A stretch of 64,000 nucleotides of DNA from Pseudogymnoascus destructans (GCF_001641265.1 NW_020167526.1:186001-250000), one strand, 5' to 3'; positions 21,672-33,406 are shown, counted from the stretch's first letter. The notes: generated by a model not told the origin, from the letters alone. Translations and numbers: made by a program.

Positions 21672-24111
21672 ATGGCTCTCCAACTCTCCAGCAACTTTTC
21701 GCAGCAGGGCTCTGTGGATTGGGTTGCGCTCTCTGGTGGCTTTCTTTACATCAGCAAGGAGATACTTCAGCGTCTCTCCGGCTCAAGCTTGGATCCGTAT
21801 ACTGTGGCCGTCGGACACGCTCTCGGCAGTCAGTTTCGACTATCCAGCAAAGGCCGGGTCAACATGCAGAAGGCCTTGGACAATATGAATGCATATGCAG
21901 GACTTCAGAATGTGCTCTGGTTCGGCTTCGGGGTAAAGCATCCTGCAAGGGCAATAGGGACGACAGAGCAGGGCACCACCTTGGTAGCTTTGTGTGCTGC
22001 TTTGGCAGAATGTTTCCCGCATGAAACCGCAGCAGAGATATTGAACGACATGGTGTTGTTAGACAGCAATCTCGACATGACTCCTTCCGTTGGCGAATGG
22101 CTTGCGCTTATCAAGTCTTGTGCTGGAATATTGTCAACGACGATCTTCTCTGTACGGGCAGAGAAATTGATGGGATTGGAAAACAGTGACAAACCCGCAG
22201 ACCCAACTGATATTGCCACGGTTCTGAACGCCATCGGGAAGATCACAAAACATGGGTGGGTATCCATTACCATACATGGTGGCAAGGAGGCCAGGTGGAT
22301 AGGAGCTTTGGCGGAATGGCTCTTTGGCCTGACCATTACCATCACAAATAACCAGGACGAAGTCGTATACACCAGCTGCCCCGACGGCCAGATCTCCCAG
22401 GTGAACATCTGTTCTCAGTCCAGGCACGACCCACTGCATCCGGAGTATCGAGTGCCTAGAACGAGAAATAAGTCTCTAGAAATAGCAGACAGGACGTTCT
22501 ACATCGAGGCAGTAAACGAAGTTCTGACTAAAGCGCCTGGCCATAAACCTTATGGTGGCGAAATGGATACGCCAACGATGAACGGCCGTGTGCGGTGGGA
22601 AAACTGCCTATATGCAGTATTTGGTGTGCTGTTCAAAGAATTGATGAAAAGGCCTGACCGCGTCGCGAGTGTTGTGAACGCCGCAGCAAGGATATACAGT
22701 GCTATAGCGACTGCAGAGGAAGGCGTACCGATAGGTGTTTTAGAAACTAACGTGCTGTATGTTGAGTCGTCATTCGGGCCGGCCTTCATTCATAACTTGC
22801 TCCAGTGGTTCCCAGAACTCTTAGCAATCAAACAATATCTAGATCAAGATTCCGATACCCAAACCTACAAAGATGCGGCATCAAAATATCGAGTGTCTTT
22901 AAAAGACATACGGGATGATTGCGGTTGCAGACTGTGTGCGGGGCTGGACACTGAAGCAAAAGAGAAAGAAGTCAATTGCCAAGTTGTTCTCGTGGAGCTA
23001 ATACTTCGAATTGGACGGCTTCTTTCCGTCGTTGACTGTGCCGAAGGTCTTTATCCAAAGTTTAACGTGCATGTATAACGAAAGTGCCAAACAAGCGAAA
23101 GTGCCAAAATCATGGTGACCAACCCCCCCAACTAAATGTTAAATTCCTCCACAACAAAACATGCGCCATAAAAATGATGAAAGCAAATTAGTGCTAGCTA
23201 TCCAAGCTATGCAAAGCGACCAAAATTTGCGCCTTCGAGTTGCAGCTAGGATCTATTCCGTAGACCACCGCAAGCTACGTCACCGTTTACAAGGCGTACC
23301 TTCATGACGCGATATCCAAGCCAACTTACGGAAATTAAGTAACTAGAGGAATCAGTTCTTGTTCAGTATATACTTGACTTAGCTGCTAAAGGTTTTCCTC
23401 CTCAGTTGTCTATTGTTGAAGATATGGCAAATCGACTACTTGCAACACGCGACGCGCCACGCGTCGGGTCACGTTGGGCTTCAAACTTTGTTAAGCGCCA
23501 TGTAGAGCTCCGGACACGCTTCCAGCGAAAATACGACTACCAGAGGGCTAAGTGCGAAGATCCAGAAGTCATTCGTGGCTGGTTTGAGCTTGTATGGAAC
23601 ACAATTCTAAAGTATGGCATCAACAATGCAGATATCTACAACTTTGATGAGACTGGGTTTATGATGGGCGTCATCTCAAGCGCAACGGTAGTAACGAGCT
23701 CAGATGGGCGGGCAAAGGCAAAAAAGGTGCAGCCTGGCAATCGGGAATGGGTTACAGTAATCCAAGGCGTTAGTTCTCAAGGTTGGGCAGTGCCGCCATT
23801 TGTCATTGTGGCAGGTAAAAACCACCTTGCATCTTGGTATGAGAATAGCGGATTTCCAGCAGATTGGGTAATCGCTGTTACTGCAAATGGCTGGACTACA
23901 AACGAGAGAGGTATGGATTGGATTCAGCATTTTGAGAACCACACAAAGCCCCGGAGTGTTGGTGGTTATCGCTTGTTAGTACTTGATGGTCATGAGAGCC
24001 ACCACTCAGACAAGTTTGAGGAGTACTGCAAAGAACACAACATTATTACGCTTTGTATGCCTGCTCAATCTTCCCATATACTCACCACTTGATGTTGGCT
24101 GTTTTGGCCCA

Positions 24112-25047
24112 TGTCATACTGACATTCGTTGCACTCAGTTTGCTATCAAACTCAAGAGCAAACTTAGAAATCTCCTCCTCAAACCTACAAGTCACCATAC
24201 ATATCTTGGCTTATCACACCAACAACAGAAGCAATACTACTCAACGATTGCTGCAAACTCTTCTACTATATCTGTTTATGCTACATACATCACGGCATAT
24301 CATTTGGACACTCATTGAACAAGTTATTAAGAAAATCTCCTCCTTAAGGGGGTGGGCCAATACTACCACATGGCATATCTCTACCAACTAGAGGCCTAGG
24401 AACATGAACGATAGCTCTAGAAGCTTCTACAACCCTCTATGATTCATTACACGTCATCGCTCCTTAGTTACCCACAAGATTGGTTAAGTTATGACATAAT
24501 TTGTCTATAGGTACTCTGACCTTGGACCTCCTTTTCACTTCCTATAGGCTAGGAACCCAAGAGATGGTTCTATGGGATTCTCTTACGTTCACTACATGAT
24601 TAGCAAGCTAGTTGTGGGTCGCACTTGATTTCTAATACATTTACCAAGCCTGGTTAGTCATGGAAAGTCATGGAAAATGAGAGAACTACACTCCTTTGGC
24701 ATAAATAGGATTGCCCTTTCCTTAAGAAAGGGCAAGCAGGCAATACAGTAAATCGACTAGCACATACTTCTACGTCTTTTCCAAGCTTCCAAGCATTGAT
24801 CTTGTTATTCTCTGTTTTTGAAAAGTCAGTGAGGTGCTAACCTCTGACTTACCCCTGAGTTCTCAGACTCAACATTTGTTGCAACTTGTCTAAACCACTT
24901 CACCACATCATACACCTGATTGCTGCGTTGTGGAATAGTCTAAGCTACAACCCTTTGGCTCTGTTTCCTAAGACAGTGTGTTGTCTTAGTAAATTCATCC
25001 CTTCCTTGGGTGGCTAGATTCTCATATCTGGTGCACCCACCATTACA
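24112..25047. repeat. Solo LTR, copy C (936 bp)
   Basis: Flanked by the 5-bp duplication GCCCA (24107-24111, 25048-25052) inside the transposase of transposon 1. Ends TGTCATACTG..CACCATTACA. It is the same length as copy A. Confidence 0.9.
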
Positions 25048-25101
25048 GCCCATTAAAGAGAGCTTACAGTCAGCAAATTGAAGATATGATGCGGGCTCAT
25101 A

Positions 25102-26043
25102 TGTAATGGTGGGTGCACCAGATGTGAGAATCTAGCCACCCAAGGAAGGGATGAATTTACTAAGACAACACACTGTCTTAGAAAACAGAGCCAAAGGGTC
25201 GTAGCTTAGACTATTCCACAACGCAGCAATCAGGTGTGTGATGTAGTGAAGTGGTTCAGACAAGTTGCAACAAATGTTGAGTCTGGGAACTCAGGGGTAA
25301 GTCAGAGGTTAACACCTCACTGACTTTTGAGAAACAAGGAGTAACAAGATGAATGCTTGGAAGCTTGGAAAAGACGTGGAAGTATGTGATAGTCGATTTA
25401 CTGTATTGTCTGCTTGCCCTTTCTTAAGGAAAGGGCAATCCTATTTATGCTAAAGGAGTGTAGTTCTCTCATTTTCCAAGACTTTCCATGACTTACCAGG
25501 CTTGGTAACTGTAGTCGACGTAAGAGAATCCCATAGAACCATCTCTTAGGTTCGTAGCCTATAGGAAGTAAAAGGAGGTCCAAGGTCAGAGTACCCCTAT
25601 AGACAAATTATGTCATAGACAAATTATGTCATAGACAAATTATGTCATAGACAAATTATGTCATAACTTAACCAATCTTGTGGGTAACTAAAGAGCGATG
25701 ACATGTAATGAATCATAGAGGTTCGTAGGAGCTTTTAGAGCTATCGTTCATGCTCCTAGGCCTCTAGTTGGTAGAGATATGTCATGTGGTAGTATGAGTG
25801 ATGTCATGTAATGAATCATAGAGGGTTGTAGAGATATGCTATGTGGTAATATCGGCCCAGTAACTAAGGAGCGATGACGTGTAATGAATCATAGATGGTT
25901 GTAGCAATCGTTGAGTAGTATTGCTCTTGTTGTTGGTGTGATAAGCCAAAATATGTATAGTGACTTGTAGGTTTGAGGAGGAGATTTCCAAGTTTGCTCT
26001 TGAGTTTGATAGCAAACTGAGTGCAACGAATGTCAGTATGACA
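25102..26043. repeat. Solo LTR, copy D (942 bp)
   Basis: Flanked by the 5-bp duplication TCATA (25097-25101, 26044-26048) and in opposite orientation to copy C, only about 50 bp away. It holds four copies of a 16-bp unit AGACAAATTATGTCAT at 25601-25664 and the extra GATTCATTACATG blocks seen in copy B. Confidence 0.9.
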
Positions 26044-26809
26044 TCATATTATTCACATTACTAAGGATGACTTCTTTCCTGCCTTCCACGCTGCATTTAA
26101 CATTGCAATGACAGAAAGCAATATTCAGGGAGGGTTCCGAGGTGCTGGGCTTCTTCCATTTAGCCCTGAGAGTGTAATATCTAGACTTGACCTTAGGTTT
26201 AAGACGCCAACACCTCCAACCTCTCGCCCAAACACCGCTCAACCATGGGTTTCTCAGACACCAAATAACCCAACTGAAGCTGTATCACAGTCTACTTTCA
26301 TTAAAAACTGAATTGCGCATCATCAAAATAGCTCTCCAACCTCAATCTATGCAGCTGTTGACCAGTTTACAAAGGGTGCATCGCAAATAATGCATCAATT
26401 AGCATTGTTAAAAGCAGAGAACCAAAACCTGCGACAGGCAAATGAAGTGCTAAGCAAGCGCCGGAGAGCTAAAAAAACACGACTACAGCAAGGAGGATCA
26501 CTTAGTCAACAGGTAGCACAGGAGCTACAGGACAAGAGGGACGTTGTGCAGCAAGTAGAGCAAGAAATAAGGGCAAGTAGTGGTCGGAAGCCAAGGGAAG
26601 AAACCCATGCACGTCGCTGTGGCAAGTGTGGTGAGACTGGACACAATGCGCGCACTTGTCAGATTGTAATAGACAGGTCTGAGGAAGAGGACTCCGAGTA
26701 GTTTTAATTAATTTATATTGTTGTGGTGGATTTATCGCAATTCTTATGGGGTAGTCGCGATATTTTGGCACTTTCGCTTGTTTGGCACTTTCGTTATACA
26801 TGCACGTTA

Positions 26810-28800
26810 CTCGGTGTTCCACCCACTCGCTTCGCTCGTAGGTGGCGACAGCAAGTTGTGCGTGCGACAGCAAGATGTGCGTACACCGCTATTTTGATAT
26901 ATAGAAAAAATAATAGTATTCTTCATAACGTAGTATCTACAATGCCTCAAAATAACGATCCTACTATGATTGCTCGCCTTAATGAGGCCCAACAGTTCTT
27001 CTTAAAACAACCAAGTACATATACAATTGCTTGGGTTGCAAATAAATTCAATGTCAACCGTGAGACACTCCGATGTCGTATTACGAGTACTACGTCTCCT
27101 CAATTACCCCACGGAGGTAGCAATCGAGTCTTATCTCAATCGCAAGAGACCGCGGTCTGTCAATTCATATACGACCAACTTGAGCGCGGGGTCCCTGCCA
27201 ACCGATCTATGATACTACGGGCAGTTGCAGACTTACGACCTAATCGTACGATACCATCACAACGGTGGCTACAACGCTTTCTAAAAGCACACCCCGAATT
27301 TCATACAATTCACACGAAGACGTTAAATACACATCGGAAGCAAGCACAAAAGAAAGAGGTGTTTGAGGAATTCTTTCTCACATATAACGCCCTTATTACA
27401 AAACATAACATTAAGCCATATAATTTATGGAATGTTGATGAGACAGGCTATATGATTGGGTGTTATAAGTCTACGGCTGTTATTGTACCAATCGGTGTAA
27501 AGCAGTGGACTGTTGATAATCCTGAGAATCGGCTCTCTGTTACTGTAATTGAGGCAGTAAATGCAAGTGGTGCTGCACTTGCAGAAGCTATCATTATCCC
27601 TGGCAAACTTCATATGGATTCATGGTACAATGATGACCTTGAGCCAAATGCTCTCATTATTGTAAATGAGAGCGGGTATTCAAACGACGACATTGCAATC
27701 CAATACCTTATGCATTTTATCCAACTATCTGCAGAGCATATGGCACCAGATGATACTCGCCTCTTATTACTTGACGGCCATGACTCTCATAAAACAGAGC
27801 GCTTTCTTACATTAGCAGAAGAGCATAACATTGTTATTTGCTGCCTTCCTGCTCATACAACACATCTATTACAACCTCTTGATGTAGCGGTTTTTAAGCA
27901 GTGCAAACACTTTCATCAAAAGGCACTTGATCAAGCAGTACGTAGCTACGACTATGAGTATAAGCTACGTACGTTCCTTTCAGACCTCCCGCAAATCCGA
28001 CGGCAATCTCTAACTGTCCGTACAATTCAATCTGGTTGGAGAAATACAGGACTATATCCATATAATCCTCCACTTGTAATTGACAAGATACAAGAGACTC
28101 GGAATCAAACACCTGATTATGAGCCATTTGCTTCATATAATATTATCTCAACACCGAAAACAACTATGCAAAGTGTGCAAGCGGTTGAACATTGGCAGAA
28201 GAGAGCAGAGGAAGCTTTCTCATCGCCTTCAAGAGAAGGGTTTCAATCATTTGCACGTGGAACTACAGTTGTTCTACACCGGGCAGAGCTCTATAAGACC
28301 GAGCTAGATATTATGACTCTACGTGCAGTAGAGCAGAAGGCAGCAAAGGCAAGGGCACGGAAATCACTACAGAAAGGAGGGCAGTTATATGCATCAGATG
28401 CACGGAAAATGCGGGAAGAGAAGAAAGCAAAGTTGCAAGCAAAAGCAGACGCAAGAGCAGCAAGGGAATCGGACCAAGTAGTAAAGCAGCTACAAGCGCA
28501 AGCACGTAAAATCGAAATTGAAGAGCGTAAGGTTGAGAGGAAGCGGGTAGCAGAGCGGAAGAAGGAAGGGTTGAAATCAAAAGTGATCATTTTACGGTAT
28601 AGTAAGGATCAAAGTGATAGTAGCAATAGTGGCAGTAGCGATAGTGATAGTAGTTCTATTGATTTTATGTTTTAATTATATAGTTATATAGTTGATATAT
28701 AAGGCGTCTTTTTCTTCGTTTTATGTGTCGCACATCTTGCTGTCGCACGCACAACTTGCTGTCGCCACCTACGAGCGAAGCGAGTGGGTGGAACACCGAG
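26810..28800 (+). mobile_element. Pogo/Fot1-type transposon 2, structurally intact
   Basis: 1,991 bp bounded by perfect 72-bp terminal inverted repeats (26810-26881 and 28729-28800, starting CTCGGTGTTCCACCCACTCG) and by TA at 26808-26809 and 28801-28802. Each repeat holds two tandem CGACAGCAAG(T/A)TGTGCG motifs, plausible transposase binding sites. It sits exactly at the right-hand TA of transposon 1. Confidence 0.95.
26942..28675 (+). CDS. Pogo/Fot1-type DDE transposase, intact
   Basis: A 577-aa uninterrupted ORF starts at an ATG with a good context (TCTACAATGCC). The frame is open upstream but reaches into the inverted repeat without an ATG. Order: psq-type helix-turn-helix (about residues 8-50), CENP-B-type helix-turn-helix (about 60-130), then a DDE core with Asp166 (NVDETGYMIG), Asp278 (LLLLDGHDSH) and Asp314 (LLQPLDVAVF). 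The last two are 35 residues apart (DD35D). The C-terminal part is a charged coiled coil (KAKLQAKADARAARESD) and a Ser/Asp-rich tail. It would cut and paste the element at TA sites in the nucleus. Every element needed for mobility appears present. Confidence 0.95.
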   Translation: MPQNNDPTMIARLNEAQQFFLKQPSTYTIAWVANKFNVNRETLRCRITSTTSPQLPHGGSNRVLSQSQETAVCQFIYDQLERGVPANRSMILRAVADLRPNRTIPSQRWLQRFLKAHPEFHTIHTKTLNTHRKQAQKKEVFEEFFLTYNALITKHNIKPYNLWNVDETGYMIGCYKSTAVIVPIGVKQWTVDNPENRLSVTVIEAVNASGAALAEAIIIPGKLHMDSWYNDDLEPNALIIVNESGYSNDDIAIQYLMHFIQLSAEHMAPDDTRLLLLDGHDSHKTERFLTLAEEHNIVICCLPAHTTHLLQPLDVAVFKQCKHFHQKALDQAVRSYDYEYKLRTFLSDLPQIRRQSLTVRTIQSGWRNTGLYPYNPPLVIDKIQETRNQTPDYEPFASYNIISTPKTTMQSVQAVEHWQKRAEEAFSSPSREGFQSFARGTTVVLHRAELYKTELDIMTLRAVEQKAAKARARKSLQKGGQLYASDARKMREEKKAKLQAKADARAARESDQVVKQLQAQARKIEIEERKVERKRVAERKKEGLKSKVIILRYSKDQSDSSNSGSSDSDSSSIDFMF

Positions 28801-29725
28801 TACTGGTTTCCGTAAACTATATAATATGCGTGGTGGGGAGCTTGGGACCAACCCAAAGAAATACCTTCCGGATCCACCAGGAGTACACAGATACCGTCTT
28901 TCAGACCTCAAGGCCCCAAAAATGGCACCGTTAGTTGCCATGGATAATTTTCCGTCTCATATGGAACATGCGCTATGTCTATTCACAGGACGCACCTCCA
29001 AGGAACTCAATTCAAAATTTTCTGGCTCGCCAGCAATTTCCGTCGACGGGATTTGCATATATCTCCGTATTCTTTGCGAAATCCCGAATAGCCCGGAAAT
29101 GTTTGCAATGATTCAAATCTGCCCAGGGCAGATTTTGCACCAAGGCAAGAGGTTCACTCAGTTAACCGACAGGCCAGAACGATCAATACCTCTCCACAGT
29201 AAAGAAAAGTTCGAGAAGGATCAGGCCCTGTTAATATGCGCATTGCAAGGTTTCTTAACCTCGGTGAAACTAGCCGTGAGAGAGACTGTTAACCAGTTAT
29301 TCCTTCATTACGACCTTTTCTTAGGAGATGGAGACGCAGCCGGAATGTACCTGCAGCCGTATATGGTGTCCGAAAAGATGCTCACTAGCTACCGGCGGCT
29401 ATCGTGTAGCCATTCCGGTACTTTGGTCACAGGTTGGGGTGATGGGTCTGACTGGGATGGTAGCAAAGTCCCAGAGCTGCAGCACAAGTTTGACAAGGAG
29501 AACCATTACGAAAGTTGGAGCATGCAATCTAGCGACTTGGGAAGGTGTGTTGTTGCTGGACTTTATGGTGGCTATGGTACGAACTGTGTTCTTGTTGTGC
29601 GAGACACAGAATGTTTGCCGTGCTGTAGGAAAGTATGGAGCCAAACGCGTGAAGTTTTCAAGGCAGAAACTATAATCATTGTTGATAAGCCCGACCCCAA
29701 TCGCCCTGTGCGAAAACATGTGTAG

Positions 29726-30243
29726 TGGGCTCGATGTATGGCGCAGGACACCCGCAGGGAGGGTCGAATATAGGTGCAACTAGTGGATCGATCACTGGGA
29801 TTGTAATATTTTTGCTATATGGAGAATTCAGTTGGCACATTGGAGATGTTCAATATGAGTTTCGAGTTACTGGTTGGGGTTGGAACGGTGTTGGTGCTGC
29901 TGTTTGAAGCGCAAAACTTAGTTTCTTGCGTAGCTCAAGAAGTCGGGCAGACTATTGTAGGGTATACTTCTAGGAATTATATAATAGATTGAAACCTTCT
30001 TTAAGGAACAGCGCAATTTAATATTGGTTTGATATCTTCGATTGAGCACTAATCATTCGGATACAAATAAGACCTGATTGAAAACAAGAGTCATTATGAG
30101 TATTAGAGTAGTGGCATTTACGATATAACGTTATCGGCCCAACCATACTTCTAAGTAATCTGTATTTCGAGCGATGAACGTTGTCGTTGTGGAACAGAAA
30201 TAGAGTCAGCTTGGCTCAGTTACTTGATATCTTCAAGGTCCTC
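29726..30243. other. Intergenic region
   Basis: Lies between the 3' end of the split gene and the convergent atg3 gene. A Gly-rich 60-codon ORF at 29725-29907 has no recognisable domain. No repeat was seen. Confidence 0.4.
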
Positions 30244-31460
30244 TCAGATAGACGTTGTGTTGTCGATTTCAACATTTGGGATGACTGAAGCCATAAACTG
30301 AGCACATATCGTTGTTAGTATGGACAGAGTTTCCCATCTTCGGCACTTTCTTACCTTTAAGAACACAGCCAAATACTGATCCACCCTTATTGCAACTTCG
30401 TCTTCATAGGGATCACCATGTGTTTCCACCACCTCCCATTCATCCTCAGCATTTCTCTTGGATTCATTCCTTGCCCCACCAGCAAGATTCAGCTTATTTA
30501 TGTCGCCCGGCTGGTCACCTAAGTCTTGACGACTGTCAGCACCTTGTGCCAGCCTTTGCTTCTCTCTTCGAAGTTTGAGCGCGCTGTTTGCACGATTCAT
30601 AAGAGATTTCATGACTGAAGCATGACGGCATGGATGTATCGAAACAGTCTTCAGTCCATCCATGTGTGGGAAGTTTTCGATGGTCACAGTCTTCTCGCGG
30701 TAATCGCCCATGATGTCCTCCATCATGAGGTTCGGGGGTAATGGATGGTCTTTGCTGTCTTTGCCTGCCAAATACATGCGGGGAGTTCGATCGTATGCGG
30801 AGTAACCAATATATATGTCGTATTTTCGATATTTGCTGCTCTTGTGTTAGTCCACGATGCGATACAGATCCGTCAACTTATTGCGAAGGGAAAGCTGGTT
30901 ACTTACCTCGCCTCTCCGGAGGGTTCATCTTTGAGTGCCTCCGGGTCGGAATCGTCGTCCATATCCGGGATATCATCGGACTCGTCCGGTTCCACCTCTC
31001 CCAAATTTCCACTCTCATCCAAGGTCCTCACATCCCTTCCCCTTCTCTCCTGGCTCGCAGCCAGGTTTGCGGTTTTTACCCATCCATCCTCATCATCCCC
31101 AGGAGTTCCGCTATTTGCGCCATTCTGGAAGTCCTCGCCATCCACAACTCTCGTCTCTTGTTGTTCAGAAACCCCTTGAAACGTGTCGTTTAGCCGCTGG
31201 TGGCATGGTACACCTACGTATTTCAGAATGTGTTTCTTTGGGTCGAGTTTATCCACGGGCTTAGTGAGCTTTGCCGGTTGATACCACTGCCACGAGGGAA
31301 ACTTGGTCGTGAGATAGTCTCCTGCGGCCTCAAAATCCTTGGTGCCGATCTGTCCCGTCTCGAAGAAGTCGGCATGTTCCACGGATTCTGCAACACGGTC
31401 CCGAATGTTGCCCATGGCACTCCGAATTGAGAGCGGGGTTATTTTGCCGAGTAAATCCAT
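30244..31460 (-). CDS. atg3: Autophagy E2-like conjugating enzyme Atg3
   Basis: Three exons (31460-30907, 30838-30355, 30297-30244) encode about 363 aa. The protein has the Atg3 N-terminal amphipathic region (MDLLGKITPLSIRSAMGNIR), the YVGVPCHQRL segment, the acidic flexible insert (DESDDIPDMDDDSD), the E2 core (RKYDIYIGYSAYDRTPRMYL) and the catalytic Cys in SIHPCRHASVMK at about residue 255. It ends with FMASVIPNVEIDNTTSI. Atg3 accepts Atg8 from Atg7 and transfers it to phosphatidylethanolamine at the phagophore membrane. The second exon starts after AAGAG rather than the earlier AAG, since only that phase restores the conserved sequence. Confidence 0.95.
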
Positions 31461-32374
31461 ATTTGCGTGCTATTGATTCGGACTTGGAACGGCAAGTTGA
31501 GTTGTATGCTGCGCAGGTTAGAGATGCAATATTTCAGTGAAGTCGGGAGCGCGACGGCGAAACAGATGGAAAGAAACTCTGTGGAGATTTGGACCTGCCA
31601 GGTGACAAGATGACGATGGCGAGATGTTGTTGCCTCTATCCTATCAGCCTCGCTTATGTCATCAGACGGTCACGAGGCGCGCCGGTGATCGATACCAGGA
31701 GCTTTATGAAAGCTTGATCTCCTGCCAATAGAGTGTTCGATGACGGGCGGTAATGCCTGATGCGAAGAGCTCAATAGTTTGGCCGTTAATAATGCTACCA
31801 AGATCCTGCATCTCAAGCCTGAAGCTGTGGCCTGTTGCGGGAGCTCTAAGGTGAATCTTTTCCTATTATTGATTGCAGGGTGACAAGAACCACAGAACTG
31901 TTTCTCAACACCAAGCGAATGTATATCTCGTAAGAGAATTACAAGAAAGAAACATGTTGATAAATATCATCAGGTCCGATGATATATGTTGGCGCGACTT
32001 GCTGAGTGTGAATAATATTGCCCGGGGATTATCTGGTGAAGTGGATGTGTATGGAATTTGGAGTATAAGCCACTTCATGGATTTCATTGCATGGTATCAC
32101 AATGTTTTCAATCGTCTTGTTTTGCAGTGGAAATTAAATGTGAATTTGTATTGAAATTCGAGCGGCTTATTTTCCCTCCAGCGTTTTGTTGCTAGGACGA
32201 TTTTGTCACATTTACCTAGTCTCGATGGTGAACTACACCCAGTACCACCTCTTCAAGTGAATTCTGACTGTGAGATTGTTATGTGCTGACTCCACTCTCC
32301 TTTATGATTGGGAGAAACCACATCTCCGGGTTTACTCTCTTTACTCGAGGTTTCCTGAAAGACAGCTATCAAGT
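31461..32374. other. Intergenic region
   Basis: Upstream regions of atg3 (minus) and of the PAH protein gene (plus), which are divergent. The ORF at 31873-32154 has no recognisable features. Confidence 0.4.
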
Positions 32375-33290
32375 ATGGAATCTCTCCATGCTCAAGATGA
32401 AGCAGCCCACTCAATCGAGATCCTCCGCCAAGCCAGTTCATTCTTGGAGCAAGTCAAGGTAACAGATTTCATCGGAGAGGAAGTCAAGAGGTTAATTGGT
32501 GGTTAGATGAACTACGAGAACAAACCAGAGGTGTATAAAGAACTGTTACGTCTGCTCAAGTCATACTCAGCTGGAAGAGATGAGGCCCACCAACATATCA
32601 GCGCCCAAGTGAAGGCCTTGTTCCGTGGAACTGCACTTCGACTTCCACAAGTCCGAAATGTCTTAATTAAAACTATTCGAAGGGGGGAAGGAACGCCATA
32701 CGCTGCAGCTCTGGTCAACTCTGCCATCAATCGTGTAGCCAAAGTCACAGTCGGAAGCACAGCAGCCGAAGATTCTGAGGAGGATAGAATAGAAGAGAAT
32801 GCCATGAAAACCATGTCAGCGGCCAAAAACCTCCCAGGCTTCAGTGTTGATGCGGGCCTACTTGAAGGCTTTCGTCAACTGTTGCCAGCAAATGTTTATC
32901 CAACGGTTGCGGGACGCACCATGGCAACTGGAGGGGCATCTCGGTTCCACAAGGAAGAAGGGAGGCGGTACATGGAGTTTCTCAAGGTATGTTTTTGTTT
33001 TCTCCACATTCAACGCTGGTCATTCTGACGATTTACAGATCTATTTCAGCGACAGACCAGATGTCTATGAAAGATACGACGTGGCCATTGAGGACTTTGA
33101 GAGAACGAGGATTAGGGCAAATCGCCGCCTGTATGTTAAAGCCAGGATTTTGCTCCAGGACTCACCAAAGCTCTTTGAAGGGTTTCAGAATTTCATGCCT
33201 GAAAATGGAAAGGGCGAACTCTATCGGACATCGGCTGGGAAGCTTCGGTGGTGGCACTACCATGCTGACCACGTCACCTATGAAAAATAG
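32375..33290 (+). CDS. Small Sin3-like protein with paired amphipathic helix repeats
   Basis: Three exons (32375-32458, 32507-32986, 33039-33290) encode about 271 aa. Two segments fit the paired amphipathic helix (PAH) fold of Sin3 corepressors. The first is around residues 22-80 (SFLEQVKMNYENKPEVYKEL, then ISAQVKALFRG). The second is near residues 185-250 (FLKIYFSDRPDVYERY, then ARILLQDSPKLFEGFQNFMP). Full Sin3 proteins are over 1,000 aa with a histone-deacetylase interaction domain, which is absent here. A stand-alone PAH protein could compete with Sin3 for transcription-factor ligands, but that is inference. The first intron removes an in-frame TAG at 32504-32506. Confidence 0.7.
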
Positions 33291-33406
33291 CCGGACAGCT
33301 TGGTTTATAAGTCCTGATGGTACCTGTACATTTCGGTGGCGTTGATTTGATCGTCTAAAAATATAATGCATGCCAGATCCAACTATTATACAGTCCTTAC
33401 CCTTCT

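Larger units (their letters stand above)
23161..26701 (+). pseudogene. Pogo-type transposase of transposon 1, broken
   Basis: The reading starts at 23161 (MRHKNDESKLVLAIQAM) with a psq-like helix-turn-helix, then a CENP-B-type domain and a DDE core: Asp in IYNFDETGFMMG (about 23638-23670) and Asp in LLVLDGHESHHSD (about 23972-24010). The third site region follows MPAQSSH at about 24059. It continues after the two solo LTRs (25053-25096, then 26049 on) to a C-terminal zinc knuckle CGKCGETGHNARTC (about 26621-26660) and TAG at 26699. Lesions: TGA in place of Arg after GVPS, a one-base loss near 23344, a two-base loss near 24083, and TGA after FIKN near 26310. Confidence 0.8.
23065..26807 (+). 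mobile_element. Pogo/Fot1-type transposon 1, decayed, carrying two solo LTRs
   Basis: Perfect 46-bp terminal inverted repeats begin ACGTGCATGTATAACGAAAG and contain CGAAAGTGCCA twice. The flanking target is TA (23063-23064 and 26808-26809). Without the two solo LTRs and their duplications the element is about 1.86 kb. It carries one transposase with stops and frameshifts. The right TA is shared with transposon 2. Confidence 0.9.
21672..29725 (+). pseudogene. Uncharacterised fungal protein gene split by two transposons
   Basis: The 5' part (21672-23064, 464 codons plus one base) and the 3' part (28803-29725) lie on either side of two TA-flanked transposons. With both elements and the added TA copies removed, the frame continues exactly, giving about 771 aa with no stop. 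The junction lies within LYPK..GFRKLYNM. The product resembles a large family of Pezizomycotina proteins of unknown function that I recognise only by pattern (ALAECFPHETAAEILNDM, GWVSITIHGGKEARWIGALAEWLFGL, CGCRLCAG, AISVDGICIYL). No catalytic motif was seen. As it stands the first part ends at a TAA soon after the insertion (23076-23078) and would be a 468-aa truncated product. Confidence 0.75.

Noticed and set aside
25601..25664. Four regular 16-bp repeats that could suggest a CRISPR-like array.
   Set aside because: The units are directly adjacent with no spacers and lie inside a solo LTR in a eukaryotic genome.
26723..26941. Longer start for the intact transposase.
   Set aside because: No ATG in that stretch, which overlaps the inverted repeat of the element.
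29725..29907. Gly-rich 60-codon frame after the split gene.
   Set aside because: No homology pattern or exon structure recognised; the host gene already ends in TAG at 29723-29725.
31873..32154. 93-codon frame upstream of the PAH gene.
   Set aside because: No motif, AT-rich composition and no splice partner.
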